A stretch of DNA of 64,000 nt from Sulfuricurvum sp. (GTDB lineage Bacteria; Campylobacterota; Campylobacteria; Campylobacterales; Sulfurimonadaceae), in contig JAUYRN010000026.1 in NCBI GenBank assembly GCA_030696775.1, positions 62,001-126,000 of the forward strand. Direction: 5' to 3'. The notes beneath the pieces were generated by a model. That model searched no databases. It saw only the letters and a program-made list of their open reading frames with translations, and was not told the DNA's origin. Shown here piece after piece: positions 18,449 to 26,973 of the stretch. Position numbers and translations under genes: made by a program. The stretch's first letter is position 1; each line of letters starts with the position of its first letter.

Positions 18449-19153
18449 TTAGAGTTGTTGATACGCTAAGGTAAAGAAATATAGCCCGATAGCGATAAGG
18501 GCAAATGAGAAAATCTTGGTCATCCATCCGGTGATAAATGCTATTTTTGAGCTACTTGCAACCCCTTGGGCAAATCCGACCGATACCCCTGCCGCGAGAA
18601 GCAAAAGTGAATGTCCTAATGCAAAGGTGAGGACAAGAGCGTAAGCATACCAATCGGGTGCATTAGCGGCAACGGTGATGATAGCAACCAGCGGAGCAGA
18701 GGCACACGGTGTCGAGACGAGACCGAACAGCATCCCGATCAAAAATGCCCCAACATAGCGTAGTGTGATGAGTCGGCTCATCCAGCGCGATTTGTCGATC
18801 ACTTCGGGCAAAACCCCCAGAGAATATAAACCTATAGCAATGGCTACCAAACCTCCGCCGATGTACGCTTCGAGTGGCGCGATAGAGAAAAAATACCCCA
18901 TCTTGGCGACCATATAAGCGAGAATTGAGAAGCTCACCGCCACACCCAGCGCAAACAGCGATGCGAAGATATAGGTAAAATATACCCGCTCACGAGGGCT
19001 TAGATGGGAACTCATCCCCAAAGCACTCCCTACGAGCAATGGTACTGAGACAATAGAACAGGGGGCAAGAGAGGTAAGGGCGCCGATGCTAAACGCTCCT
19101 GCAAAAACGAGTGCGCCGTGCGATTCGAGTAGTTCTAAAAGAAAGCTTTCCAT
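18449..19153 (-). CDS. ccdA: CcdA/DsbD-type thiol-disulfide transmembrane protein
   Basis: The 234-residue protein has six or seven membrane segments. The paired cysteines of CcdA occur in SLAPCSIVSVPLLVGSAL and LVSTPCASAPLVAI. It carries reducing equivalents from cytoplasmic thioredoxin to periplasmic thiol proteins. The neighbours (periplasmic CxxC thioredoxin downstream, small CAKC protein overlapping by 1 nt upstream) suggest a dedicated redox relay. Confidence 0.88.
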   Translation of the reverse strand: MESFLLELLESHGALVFAGAFSIGALTSLAPCSIVSVPLLVGSALGMSSHLSPRERVYFTYIFASLFALGVAVSFSILAYMVAKMGYFFSIAPLEAYIGGGLVAIAIGLYSLGVLPEVIDKSRWMSRLITLRYVGAFLIGMLFGLVSTPCASAPLVAIITVAANAPDWYAYALVLTFALGHSLLLLAAGVSVGFAQGVASSSKIAFITGWMTKIFSFALIAIGLYFFTLAYQQL

Positions 19154-19389
19154 CAGTGTGCTTGGATCAAGTCTTTGATCTCATTGATCGTGAGAAGTTT
19201 TCCGGTACTGACAACCTTCCCATCGATGACGAGTCCGGGGGTGCTCATCACACCGTATTCCATGATTTTCATAATATCTTCAACTTTTTCGATTTGAGCG
19301 AACATTCCGCTTTGCGCTACCGCTTGTTTTGTTGCCGCTTCGAGGGCTTTGCATTTCGCACATCCCGTTCCTAAAATTTCGATTTTCAT
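19153..19389 (-). CDS. Small thioredoxin-fold protein (redox-active disulfide protein 2 type)
   Basis: This 78-residue cytoplasmic protein starts MKIEILGTGCAKCKALE and has the CxxC at Cys10/Cys13. The VMSTPGLVIDGKVVSTGKL cis-proline loop is typical of the family that accompanies UPF0718 permeases. I place the start at the ATG at 19389, with AGGAG upstream. It overlaps the preceding gene by 4 nt. Confidence 0.88.
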   Translation of the reverse strand: MKIEILGTGCAKCKALEAATKQAVAQSGMFAQIEKVEDIMKIMEYGVMSTPGLVIDGKVVSTGKLLTINEIKDLIQAH

Positions 19390-19646
19390 TGTTTTTCTCC
19401 TATTAGACACTCTTGCATCATCGGTGCGAGGGTTTGGGCATCCACATCTCCTGTAATGGTGATCGTTGATCCTCCATCGACACTTTCGAGATCAATTGAT
19501 TCGATCTTTTGCATCATTGCAGGATCACAGTTACATGAACATTCTCCAGTTTTACATGCCTCTATTTTAGCACTTAACTCTTCAGTGCTAAAGCCTGAAA
19601 GAAAAGCTTTTACACCATTTTTTTGATTACTAATTTCGATTTTCAT
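19386..19646 (-). CDS. Small cysteine-rich protein of the arsenic/redox operon
   Basis: I do not recognise this 86-residue protein. It has a compact cysteine cluster at residues 31-40 (CKTGECSCNC: Cys31, 36, 38, 40), which could bind arsenite or a soft metal or take part in thiol exchange. The C-terminal half alternates hydrophobic and polar residues (STITITGDVDAQTLAPMM). It is encoded between a CSC-containing permease and a CAKC thioredoxin-fold protein with 4-nt coupling, so its job is likely linked to theirs. Confidence 0.75.
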   Translation of the reverse strand: MKIEISNQKNGVKAFLSGFSTEELSAKIEACKTGECSCNCDPAMMQKIESIDLESVDGGSTITITGDVDAQTLAPMMQECLIGEKQ

Positions 19647-19654
19647 ATTAACTC

Positions 19655-20605
19655 CTATAAAATTGCGTTAAACAGATACCCGACACCCATAATTCCGAGT
19701 GTAACGGTACCGAAAAAGATAGCGATGAGTTTGAGGCTCATCACCCGTTTTAGGATCATCGCTTCAGGGAGCGAGAGCGCCGTGATCGCCATCATAAATG
19801 AGAGAGCCGTCCCCAAAAGCATCCCTTTAGAAGTAAGCACTTCGATGAGAGGCATCACCCCTGCGGCGTTGGAGTACATCGGAATCCCTATCAATGTTGC
19901 CAGTGGTACGGCAAACGGATTGTTTCCTCCCGCTATAGAGGTAATAAACTCGGTCGGAACATAACCGTGGATAAACGCTCCCACACCAACACCGATCAAA
20001 ACATAGAGCCAGATTTTACGAAGAATATCCAACGTGTATTCTTTTGCATAAATCAGACGTGTTTTGAATGCTATCACCTGATTTTCGGCGTGAATTTCCC
20101 CCTCTATCGGTTTGACCTCGATGAGAACTTCTTTCTCTAATCCAAGTCTTCCGATGATAATACCGCCGACAATCGCCACCAGTAAACCAAACCCGATATA
20201 CAGTGCCGTCACTTTCCAGCCAAATATCCCAAAGAGCATAGCAATGGCAATTTCGTTGTTCAGCGGTGCGGAAATGAGAAAGCTAAACGTTACCCCAAGC
20301 GGAATCCGTGCTTGCAAAAAGCCTAAAAAGAGAGGAATTGCCGAACACGAACAAAATGGGGTGATAATCCCGAACAACGCGGCAAGGACATTCCCCGTAT
20401 ATTCGTGCTTTTTGCTTAAGTAAACTCGCACCTTTTCGGTCGAGAAATAAGAACGGAGTAAGGTTACGATAAAAATAATAACAATGAGTAAAAAGAGGAT
20501 TTTGACCGTATCATAGATAAAAAAGTTGAGAGCTTCAGAGAGTTTCTCCCCCTGAGGCATTTTTAGCCAATCATACACGATGATGTTAACGCTCTCCTGC
20601 CACAT
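19655..20605 (-). CDS. UPF0718-type permease (ArsP-like)
   Basis: The 316-residue protein has about eight membrane segments. Its signature is a pair of cysteines in TPFCSCSAIPLFLGFLQA, plus SAPLNNEIAI and GIPMYSNAAGVMPLIE in the second half. Relatives near ars genes export organic arsenicals (ArsP) or are of unknown substrate. A methylating enzyme is encoded nearby (23186-24544), so export of methylated arsenic is plausible but unproven. It begins 3 nt after arsC. Confidence 0.85.
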   Translation of the reverse strand: MWQESVNIIVYDWLKMPQGEKLSEALNFFIYDTVKILFLLIVIIFIVTLLRSYFSTEKVRVYLSKKHEYTGNVLAALFGIITPFCSCSAIPLFLGFLQARIPLGVTFSFLISAPLNNEIAIAMLFGIFGWKVTALYIGFGLLVAIVGGIIIGRLGLEKEVLIEVKPIEGEIHAENQVIAFKTRLIYAKEYTLDILRKIWLYVLIGVGVGAFIHGYVPTEFITSIAGGNNPFAVPLATLIGIPMYSNAAGVMPLIEVLTSKGMLLGTALSFMMAITALSLPEAMILKRVMSLKLIAIFFGTVTLGIMGVGYLFNAIL

Positions 20606-20607
20606 GA

Positions 20608-21012
20608 TCAGTCACACAACTCGGATTTGATAATTGGCATGAGGGTCTCTTCGATTAGAGCAAGCGTTTTCGCGTATTCTTCCACTTCTTTACCGCTTGG
20701 GTCTTCGAAACTGACATGAATCGTTTTCACCGCTTTTGGAAACATCGGGCAGGTCTCATGCGCATGGTCACAGACGGTGACGACGAGATCGAACGGAGTT
20801 TCGATGACGGTATCGATCACTTTGGAGTGGTACTCTTCTCTCCAGTACCCCTTTTCTTCGAGAAGCGCTTGCGCATTCGGATTTACTTTACCGCTGGCTT
20901 TAACGCCTGAGCTTTGTGCAAATACACAATCTCCCATTTTGGCATTGATGAGGGCTTCACCCATGATCGAGCGGCAGCTGTTTCCGGTGCAGAGGATAAG
21001 GACATTTTTCAT
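20608..21012 (-). CDS. arsC: Arsenate reductase, thioredoxin-coupled (LMW phosphatase family)
   Basis: The protein has 134 residues. The catalytic loop is CTGNSCRS (Cys8, Cys13, Arg14), and the relay cysteines are in VCDHAHETCP (Cys81 and Cys88). This is the three-cysteine arrangement of thioredoxin-dependent ArsC, which reduces arsenate to arsenite. It follows arsR with a 4-nt overlap. A second, differently diverged ArsC is encoded on the other strand at 21450-21887. Confidence 0.93.
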   Translation of the reverse strand: MKNVLILCTGNSCRSIMGEALINAKMGDCVFAQSSGVKASGKVNPNAQALLEEKGYWREEYHSKVIDTVIETPFDLVVTVCDHAHETCPMFPKAVKTIHVSFEDPSGKEVEEYAKTLALIEETLMPIIKSELCD

Positions 21013-21332
21013 ATTTTACAGTCTCCAGTTTCAGATATTTTTATAAGCGGGGGAAGTTCAATTCCCAAACAACGGATTTCCGCCAACGCTTCACTACGAA
21101 AACGATCCAGTGGGGTACGTATGGAATAATATGCCCACGTACCGCACCGATCAACCCGTAAAAATCCCCCATCTTTGAGGATTTTTAGGTGACGTGAAAG
21201 ACGTGACTGAATCATACCGAGTGAAGATTGCAAATCGCATACACACAGCGGGCCGTGTTGATCTAAAAATGCGAGCAACTTTACGCGAGTTTCATCGTTC
21301 AGTGCGGATACTGTCTCTAAAAATATTTCCAT
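21009..21332 (-). CDS. arsR: ArsR-family arsenite-responsive repressor
   Basis: The 107-residue winged-helix protein has the metal-binding CVCDL motif in helix alpha-3 (Cys30 and Cys32), followed by the recognition helix MIQSRLSRHLKILKDGGFL. It should release DNA on binding As(III). It is the first gene of the minus-strand arsenic/redox operon. An ATCAA-N6-TTGAT dyad lies in the divergent promoter region 46 bp from its start, so it can control both directions. Confidence 0.93.
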   Translation of the reverse strand: MEIFLETVSALNDETRVKLLAFLDQHGPLCVCDLQSSLGMIQSRLSRHLKILKDGGFLRVDRCGTWAYYSIRTPLDRFRSEALAEIRCLGIELPPLIKISETGDCKI

Positions 21333-21377
21333 AGATCACCTCCGATTATCGACATTGTAACACAAATGAAACAATAT

Positions 21378-21393
21378 ATCAAGATATGTTGAT
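21378..21393. promoter_or_regulatory. Candidate ArsR operator
   Basis: ATCAA-gatatg-TTGAT is a perfect 5-bp inverted repeat in the 117-bp space between divergent arsR and arsC2. The shape and AT content fit ArsR/SmtB operators. Its position between the two start codons would allow one repressor to control both operons. Confidence 0.6.
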
Positions 21394-21449
21394 TTAATAG
21401 AATCTTTTTTGCTATAGTGTTGTTATCCAAAACAACCAAAGGGGATTTC

Positions 21450-21887
21450 ATGTTGAAAGTATTATTCGTTTGTGTCCATAACAGTGCACGTAGCCAGATG
21501 GCGGAAGCGTTTTTCAACCAGTACGCACAAGGTAGCGATTGTGCCGAAAGTGCCGGGATTGAACCGGGCAAGATGAACCCTTATGTTGTCCGTGCGATGG
21601 CGGAAAAAGGGTTCGATTTTTCTGAAAATCAAACCAAAGGGGTGTTTGCGCTTTACAAAGAGGGTCGAACCTACAGTCACGTGATTACCGTTTGTGATGC
21701 TCAAGCGGCACAGAGATGTCCTATTTTTCCCGGTATCAGCCGTATTATTATGTGGAGCTTTCCCGATCCCTCAACCTTTGTTGGGGCTGATGATGAAATC
21801 ATGGAACAAGTTCGCGTTGTTCGTGATACAATCGAATCAAAAGTAAAAGCATTTATTGCTAATCCAGCTAAAGAGAATATTTCATGA
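21450..21887 (+). CDS. arsC: Second arsenate reductase, thioredoxin-coupled
   Basis: The 145-residue protein begins MLKVLFVCVHNSARSQMAEA with the catalytic loop CVHNSARS (Cys8). The relay cysteines are Cys82 and Cys90 (VCDAQAAQRCP). The usual extra cysteine in the loop is serine-alanine here, unlike the divergent arsC. The ATG at 21450 is preceded by AAAGGGGAT. It overlaps arsB by 4 nt (ATGA), so reductase and pump are coupled. Confidence 0.92.
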   Translation: MLKVLFVCVHNSARSQMAEAFFNQYAQGSDCAESAGIEPGKMNPYVVRAMAEKGFDFSENQTKGVFALYKEGRTYSHVITVCDAQAAQRCPIFPGISRIIMWSFPDPSTFVGADDEIMEQVRVVRDTIESKVKAFIANPAKENIS

Positions 21888-23137
21888 TAATAGCTAGTGC
21901 AATTTTTTTAGTGACACTGATTTTCGTCATTTGGCAACCGCGCGGATTGCAGATCGGCACAACGGCGGTAGTCGGTGCTGCTGCTGCTGTGATCCTCGGA
22001 GTCGTGAGCCTTACGGATGTATGGACGGTTACTTCCATCGTTTGGGATGCAACACTTGCCTTTATCGGTATTATCATCCTATCGATGGTGCTCGATGAGA
22101 TCGGCTTTTTTGAGTGGGCGGCACTAAAAATGGCACGACTCTCTGGCGGTAACGGTCACTTGATGTTTGTTTATATCCTGATTCTCGGAGCATTGGTAGC
22201 GGCTTTTTTCGCCAACGACGGTGCGGCATTGATCCTAACTCCGATTGTATTAGCGAAAATGAAATATCTAAAGATGAAACCTCTCGCCATGTTCGCATTT
22301 TTGATGGCGGGCGGATTTATCGGTGACAGTGCTTCCAATCCGCTCGTAATCTCAAACCTTACCAACATCGTAACAGCGGGTTATTTTCACATAGGATTTT
22401 GGGAATATGCTAAAACGATGTTTCTCCCCAATCTTCTCAGTATACTCGCGTCGATTGCCGTATTATGGATTTATTTTCGCAAAGATATTCCGACCCACAT
22501 CGACATTACGCAACTGGCATCTCCTGAGTCAGCGATTAAAAACATGACGATGTTCCGCCTCAGTTGGTGGTTCTTGGGTCTCTTGATGATAGGTTATTTC
22601 ATCGGTGATGCGTATCATCTCCCTATCTCGGTATTTGCTTTGGGCGGTGCATTGGTCTTTTTAGCCATCGCAACTTACTTTAAAGCAACAAAACCCATTA
22701 TGACTATCAAAGCGGCACCGTGGCAGGTCGTGTGGTTTAGCATCGGACTTTATGTTGTTGTTTATGGTCTTAAAAATGGCGGATTAACAACCTATCTTGC
22801 TGGATTGATTATAGAGTTACAAAGTATGGGAAATGTCTATGCCATAATCGGAACAGGCTTTTTATCTGCAATCTTAAGCTCAATAATGAACAATATGCCT
22901 ACTATTATGATTATGGACATCGCGATTTCCGAAGCGGGGAATAGTGCATTGGCGTATGCCAATATTATTGGATGTAACCTCGGACCTAAAATGACCCCGA
23001 TCGGATCACTCGCGACACTTCTTTGGCTCCATGTTTTGGCGCAAAAAGGGGTCAAGATCGGATGGGGTGAATACATGAAGGTAGGGTTGGTCATTACACC
23101 ACCGGTGTTGTTGGTGGCGTTGATAGGGCTATTATAA
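21884..23137 (+). CDS. arsB: Arsenite efflux transporter ArsB
   Basis: The 417-residue membrane protein of the ArsB/NhaD superfamily has about 11-12 segments. The conserved FANDGAALILTPIVLAKM and FIGDSASNPLVISNLTNIV are in the first half. MNNMPTIMIMDIAI and IIGCNLGPKMTPIGSLATLLW are in the second. It pumps arsenite from the cell. It follows arsC2 with a 4-nt overlap. Confidence 0.93.
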   Translation: MIIASAIFLVTLIFVIWQPRGLQIGTTAVVGAAAAVILGVVSLTDVWTVTSIVWDATLAFIGIIILSMVLDEIGFFEWAALKMARLSGGNGHLMFVYILILGALVAAFFANDGAALILTPIVLAKMKYLKMKPLAMFAFLMAGGFIGDSASNPLVISNLTNIVTAGYFHIGFWEYAKTMFLPNLLSILASIAVLWIYFRKDIPTHIDITQLASPESAIKNMTMFRLSWWFLGLLMIGYFIGDAYHLPISVFALGGALVFLAIATYFKATKPIMTIKAAPWQVVWFSIGLYVVVYGLKNGGLTTYLAGLIIELQSMGNVYAIIGTGFLSAILSSIMNNMPTIMIMDIAISEAGNSALAYANIIGCNLGPKMTPIGSLATLLWLHVLAQKGVKIGWGEYMKVGLVITPPVLLVALIGLL

Positions 23138-23185
23138 AAAGTAATTATTCAGTAAAATAGCACTTTTTACAGTTAGAGGATCACA

Positions 23186-24544
23186 ATGGCTTCATCTCAA
23201 TGCGCACTACAAGGTATCATCACTCTCTACAGTGATCTTGCCCAAAACCCCGATAAAGATTTCGGATGGGACAAAGGGATAATAAATGCCCGAAGCCACG
23301 CTTATAAAGAGGAGTGGATTGCCAAGCTTCCCACGGCGATGTGGGACTATTGTGCTGCTGTCGGTAATCCGTTTGATCTTGGAGAGTTTCCCAAGGGGGC
23401 GAGTGTTTTAGATCTGGGATGCGGAGCGGGTGTCGATTTGTGTGTTGCAGCATTGCTCGTGGGCGAGGGAGGTAAGGTTATCGGTGTAGATATTACGCCG
23501 TTGATGGTTGCAACCGCAAGCCGTCACGCCAAAGAAGCGGGCTTGAACAATGTTGAAGTAATGGAGGGGAATCTCGAACATCTCCCCCTTGAAAACGAAA
23601 GTATTGACATCGTCATCTCCAACGGTGCGATAAACCTTGCATCCTCCAAGTCAAAAGTATTTGAAGAAATTTATCGTGTTCTAAAGGCTGAAGGTAAACT
23701 ATATTTTGCCGATATGATCGATATATCGGAGGGAAGCTGTGCAACGTCATGTTGTTCCTCTTCGCAAGGCGACTGGGCCAACTGTGTAGAGGGGACACTC
23801 ACCAAGGAGGCTTTAATAGAATTGATGGGTGAATCGGGATTTGTGAATGTTGAGTGTATGGGAACTAACCACTACACGACAGCACCTACTACCGCTGGGG
23901 CAACCTTTAGAGCGACCAAGGGCTATGGGAACGTTAAACAGCGCCATTGGGAAAACGTCTATACAACTAAAGATATGAGTAAAGTCGGCTGGTATCAAAG
24001 AGAGCCTTCGATCTCCCTCTCATTATTGCAAAAAATCGGCTCAACTTCCAAAGATCTATTTATCGATGTGGGATGCGGTGTTTCTACGCTGGCGGATACG
24101 CTGATACATTTAGGATATAGAGATATTACACTCCTCGATATTTCTCAAAGTGCATTGGAGATTGTCAAAAAACGGCTTGGGGCATCTGCGGATATTCCCC
24201 TCTACCGTGTCGGTGATGTATGTGCATTTTCATCGGACAACCTTTTTGATGTATGGCATGACCGTGCGGTATTTCATTTTCTTCAAAAAGAGGAGGAACA
24301 ACTTGCCTATATAGAGACTCTCTATCGTTCACTTGCTCCTAAAGGGCATGCAATCATTGGGACGTTTGCGATAGATGGTCCTGATAGTTGCAGCGCATTG
24401 CCGGTTCGACAATACGATGAAGAGCGGATAAAAAATATCATTCGAGACCGTTTTGATCTTATCAATGTTATCGATGATACACATATTACACCGAGTGGAA
24501 GTGAGCAAAAGTATTCCTTTTTCGTGCTACGACCAAAGCAATAA
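23186..24544 (+). CDS. Two-domain methyltransferase: ArsM-like domain fused to a second class I methyltransferase
   Basis: The 452-residue protein has two SAM-binding domains. Residues 1-260 resemble arsenite methyltransferase ArsM: LDLGCGAGVDLCVAALL, then VISNGAINLASSKSKVFEEI, then a cysteine-rich stretch (CATSCCSSS and WANCVEGTL) that could bind As(III). Residues 260-452 are a second class I domain that starts RHWENVYTTKDMSKVGWY. It has motif I FIDVGCGVSTLADTLI and ends in a TPMT-like region. A fusion may methylate arsenic or another metalloid twice or on different substrates; this is inference. GAGG precedes the ATG, and 48 nt separate it from arsB. Confidence 0.82.
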   Translation: MASSQCALQGIITLYSDLAQNPDKDFGWDKGIINARSHAYKEEWIAKLPTAMWDYCAAVGNPFDLGEFPKGASVLDLGCGAGVDLCVAALLVGEGGKVIGVDITPLMVATASRHAKEAGLNNVEVMEGNLEHLPLENESIDIVISNGAINLASSKSKVFEEIYRVLKAEGKLYFADMIDISEGSCATSCCSSSQGDWANCVEGTLTKEALIELMGESGFVNVECMGTNHYTTAPTTAGATFRATKGYGNVKQRHWENVYTTKDMSKVGWYQREPSISLSLLQKIGSTSKDLFIDVGCGVSTLADTLIHLGYRDITLLDISQSALEIVKKRLGASADIPLYRVGDVCAFSSDNLFDVWHDRAVFHFLQKEEEQLAYIETLYRSLAPKGHAIIGTFAIDGPDSCSALPVRQYDEERIKNIIRDRFDLINVIDDTHITPSGSEQKYSFFVLRPKQ

Positions 24545-24560
24545 ATATGTTAAAAGTTCA

Positions 24561-24583
24561 TTTCGGGTTGATTTAACCCGAAA
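24561..24583. terminator. Bidirectional hairpin between arsM-like gene and diguanylate cyclase
   Basis: TTTCGGGTT-gattt-AACCCGAAA is a perfect 9-bp stem. It overlaps the last codons and stop of the convergent diguanylate cyclase gene, so the hairpin is partly coding. It can act on both convergent transcripts. Confidence 0.6.
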
Positions 24584-25655
24584 TAACCCGATTTCTCCCT
24601 TGTTCTTTTGCCTCATATAGATACTTGTCGCCTTGATTAACGAGCGTCGCAAATTTATCGATATTTTCGCTGTTTTCGATCAGACCAATACTTACCGTCA
24701 CATGGATAACGTGATCATCATAGATGATCGGTGTCGATTCAATGGTGTGGCGTATACGCTCGGCAATCGTTTTGGCTTCACGCAGATCAGTTTGCGGAAG
24801 TACAATCCCGAACTCCTCACCGCCAAGCCGTCCGACAATATCGTAATCGCGAGTTTGCTCCAAAAGAATATTGGCAACCGTTTCAATGACACGGTCACCG
24901 CATTCATGTCCGTAGGTGTCGTTAACCCGTTTAAAATGGTCAATATCGAGCATCATAAATGATATCCCTTTGCTGTTTTCCCAATGACGATCTGATTCTT
25001 CGTACCAAGTACGACGGTTGAGGAGATTGGATAAGGAATCCAATGACATAAGTAGATGGTTCTCATAGGCGTTGACGTAGGCTTCTACACTCATTCGATG
25101 GTTTAAAACAACGAGAATAAAGACATAGCCTGCCAGCGGAATCGCGAAAAAGAGATAGATAAACAACGCATCGGCTGTAGAACCGATCCATGACATCATA
25201 AAGGCAACAAATACTATTTGGTACGTTTCCATAATGAGATAAATTTTTTTACTCAATAAAGGTGCGAGCATGATCGTCGGGACGAGATAAAACATCCAAG
25301 CCAGTGCCGCAAAAAAATAACTGTTGCCATAGAGCAGGTAGGTTAATACTGTTGCGCTAAATCCCATCGTACCGAAGATCGTGATTGCTTCCACTCGATG
25401 GTTACGGAAATAGGAGTATGCCACGGCAACCACCACCATCACCGCAAAAAATGCAGTTGTGAGCCGTCCGCCCAAAACATAAAAAAATTCACCTTTAGGG
25501 GCATGGATTTGATAATCAAACGGGATGTAGATCAGTGAAAGAACGACACCGATATAACTAAACAATAAAAAGTTTTTGTAGATTCGTTGAGCGTAGTACT
25601 CTTCGTACGACTCGAAACGGATAAGTCGGTTTAACGGGACAAGGGGTTTGTGCAT
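24573..25655 (-). CDS. Membrane-bound diguanylate cyclase
   Basis: The 360-residue protein has about six membrane segments in residues 25-200 and a C-terminal GGDEF domain. The active-site motif is GRLGGEEFGIVL, a functional GGEEF variant, and the substrate site FMMLDIDHFKRVNDTYGH is intact. It should make c-di-GMP from GTP. It lies 58 nt downstream of the histidine kinase gene and might share its transcript. The signal it senses is unknown. Confidence 0.88.
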   Translation of the reverse strand: MHKPLVPLNRLIRFESYEEYYAQRIYKNFLLFSYIGVVLSLIYIPFDYQIHAPKGEFFYVLGGRLTTAFFAVMVVVAVAYSYFRNHRVEAITIFGTMGFSATVLTYLLYGNSYFFAALAWMFYLVPTIMLAPLLSKKIYLIMETYQIVFVAFMMSWIGSTADALFIYLFFAIPLAGYVFILVVLNHRMSVEAYVNAYENHLLMSLDSLSNLLNRRTWYEESDRHWENSKGISFMMLDIDHFKRVNDTYGHECGDRVIETVANILLEQTRDYDIVGRLGGEEFGIVLPQTDLREAKTIAERIRHTIESTPIIYDDHVIHVTVSIGLIENSENIDKFATLVNQGDKYLYEAKEQGRNRVISG

Positions 25656-25713
25656 TACTACTCCATGAAAAGGTCTCTTCTCATAGAGTACGACAAGTTA
25701 TGTTATCAAACTC

Positions 25714-26973
25714 TTAAGACAGCACAATTTTAAAGCAGTTCATCCCAGATTGATGGGTATAGTAGAAATTAAATCCATGCTTTTGGAGTATTGAGTGGGT
25801 GAGATACAGACCTAATCCCAATCCTGCTGAGGAACTCTCATATTCACGGTTGAACGGTTTGGAAAAATCACGTTTTTCTTCCGGAATCGGATTGCCGACA
25901 TTACATATTTCGATAGTGTGGCTTAAAATCATCAGTGTTGGTTTTGTTGTAGAATATTTCAGCGCATTATCGAGAAGATTTTTAAGTGCAATAGCAAAAA
26001 GTTCAAAATCTACTTTCACAATCAGCTGATATTCTTCCCCTTTAATCGTAAGGCTTTTTTTATCACAGAGGAGTATGTCGCAGGCATGATCGACCAAATC
26101 GACAAAACGGTACTCTTGAAAATTAAGCTGCCACTCATTACTGCTAAATCGCTCCATCTGTGTAAACTCATTTAAAAGATAATCCATGCGAGTAAAGATT
26201 TGCTTTAAGCGCTCTTGATCTACAGAGGCTTCCAAGCAATCGGTCGTGAGAGCACCTTTCATAATCGGTGTTTTAAGCTCATGTAAGATGTTACGCAGAA
26301 AGAGGGAACGTGCCTCACGCATTGACGCTATTTTTTCTAATGTATGGTTAAATTCCTGGGTAATTTGGGAAATTTCATCTTCACTTGTAATGGGGATATT
26401 TAAAGAAGTATCACCCTCTTTAAATGCAATAATGGCATTTTTAAGACGATGCAGCGGGAGAAGTTTAGCCAGTAAATAAGCATAAAAAAGTAATATTAAC
26501 GTATCTACCCCTGCCAATACTATCCAAAACATTACCAATGAATGGGGCTGAATGTCTTCAAAAACCATGGAATGAAAATGATTCATCTCAGCTGGTGGCG
26601 GTGGTCTGAACTCAAATTTATTGAAAGGATGGGGAGGTGGTGGCGGTCGTAATTTTACAAAGAATGTATGACCGTTCATCTCTATCATTTTTCCAAACGG
26701 CAAAGTAATGATAGTAGAGCCTTGCGACAATAGTTTTTTACTTGAAAGTGTTGAGGGTTGAATCATTAATTGTGCTAATTCAGGAGATAAATCGCGCTGA
26801 TTATGCTCAAAAAAGAATAAGCGATCGGCGAGGAGAAATCGACGTATTTGTTCTACCTCTTGCTGTTTAGAGAAGTGTTCATGCGCTATCCAAAAAAGTC
26901 CATTAATAAGGATAAAAATTAGGATAAAAAATAGCGTGATAAGCCGAATGATGGAGTGTTTATTTGTTAACAA
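25714..26973 (-). CDS. Sensor histidine kinase with proline-rich periplasmic region
   Basis: The 419-residue protein has a membrane segment at residues 8-30, a periplasmic domain and a second segment near 150-170. HAMP, dimerisation and ATPase domains follow. The phospho-acceptor is in LRNILHELKTPIMKG, the N box is LKNLLDNALKYST, and the G box is GLGLGLYLTHSIL. The periplasmic domain has two proline runs (RPPPPPHPF and RPPPPAEM). Its start overlaps the regulator gene by 14 nt. An EF-hand protein gene lies upstream of both. Confidence 0.9.
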   Translation of the reverse strand: MLTNKHSIIRLITLFFILIFILINGLFWIAHEHFSKQQEVEQIRRFLLADRLFFFEHNQRDLSPELAQLMIQPSTLSSKKLLSQGSTIITLPFGKMIEMNGHTFFVKLRPPPPPHPFNKFEFRPPPPAEMNHFHSMVFEDIQPHSLVMFWIVLAGVDTLILLFYAYLLAKLLPLHRLKNAIIAFKEGDTSLNIPITSEDEISQITQEFNHTLEKIASMREARSLFLRNILHELKTPIMKGALTTDCLEASVDQERLKQIFTRMDYLLNEFTQMERFSSNEWQLNFQEYRFVDLVDHACDILLCDKKSLTIKGEEYQLIVKVDFELFAIALKNLLDNALKYSTTKPTLMILSHTIEICNVGNPIPEEKRDFSKPFNREYESSSAGLGLGLYLTHSILQKHGFNFYYTHQSGMNCFKIVLS

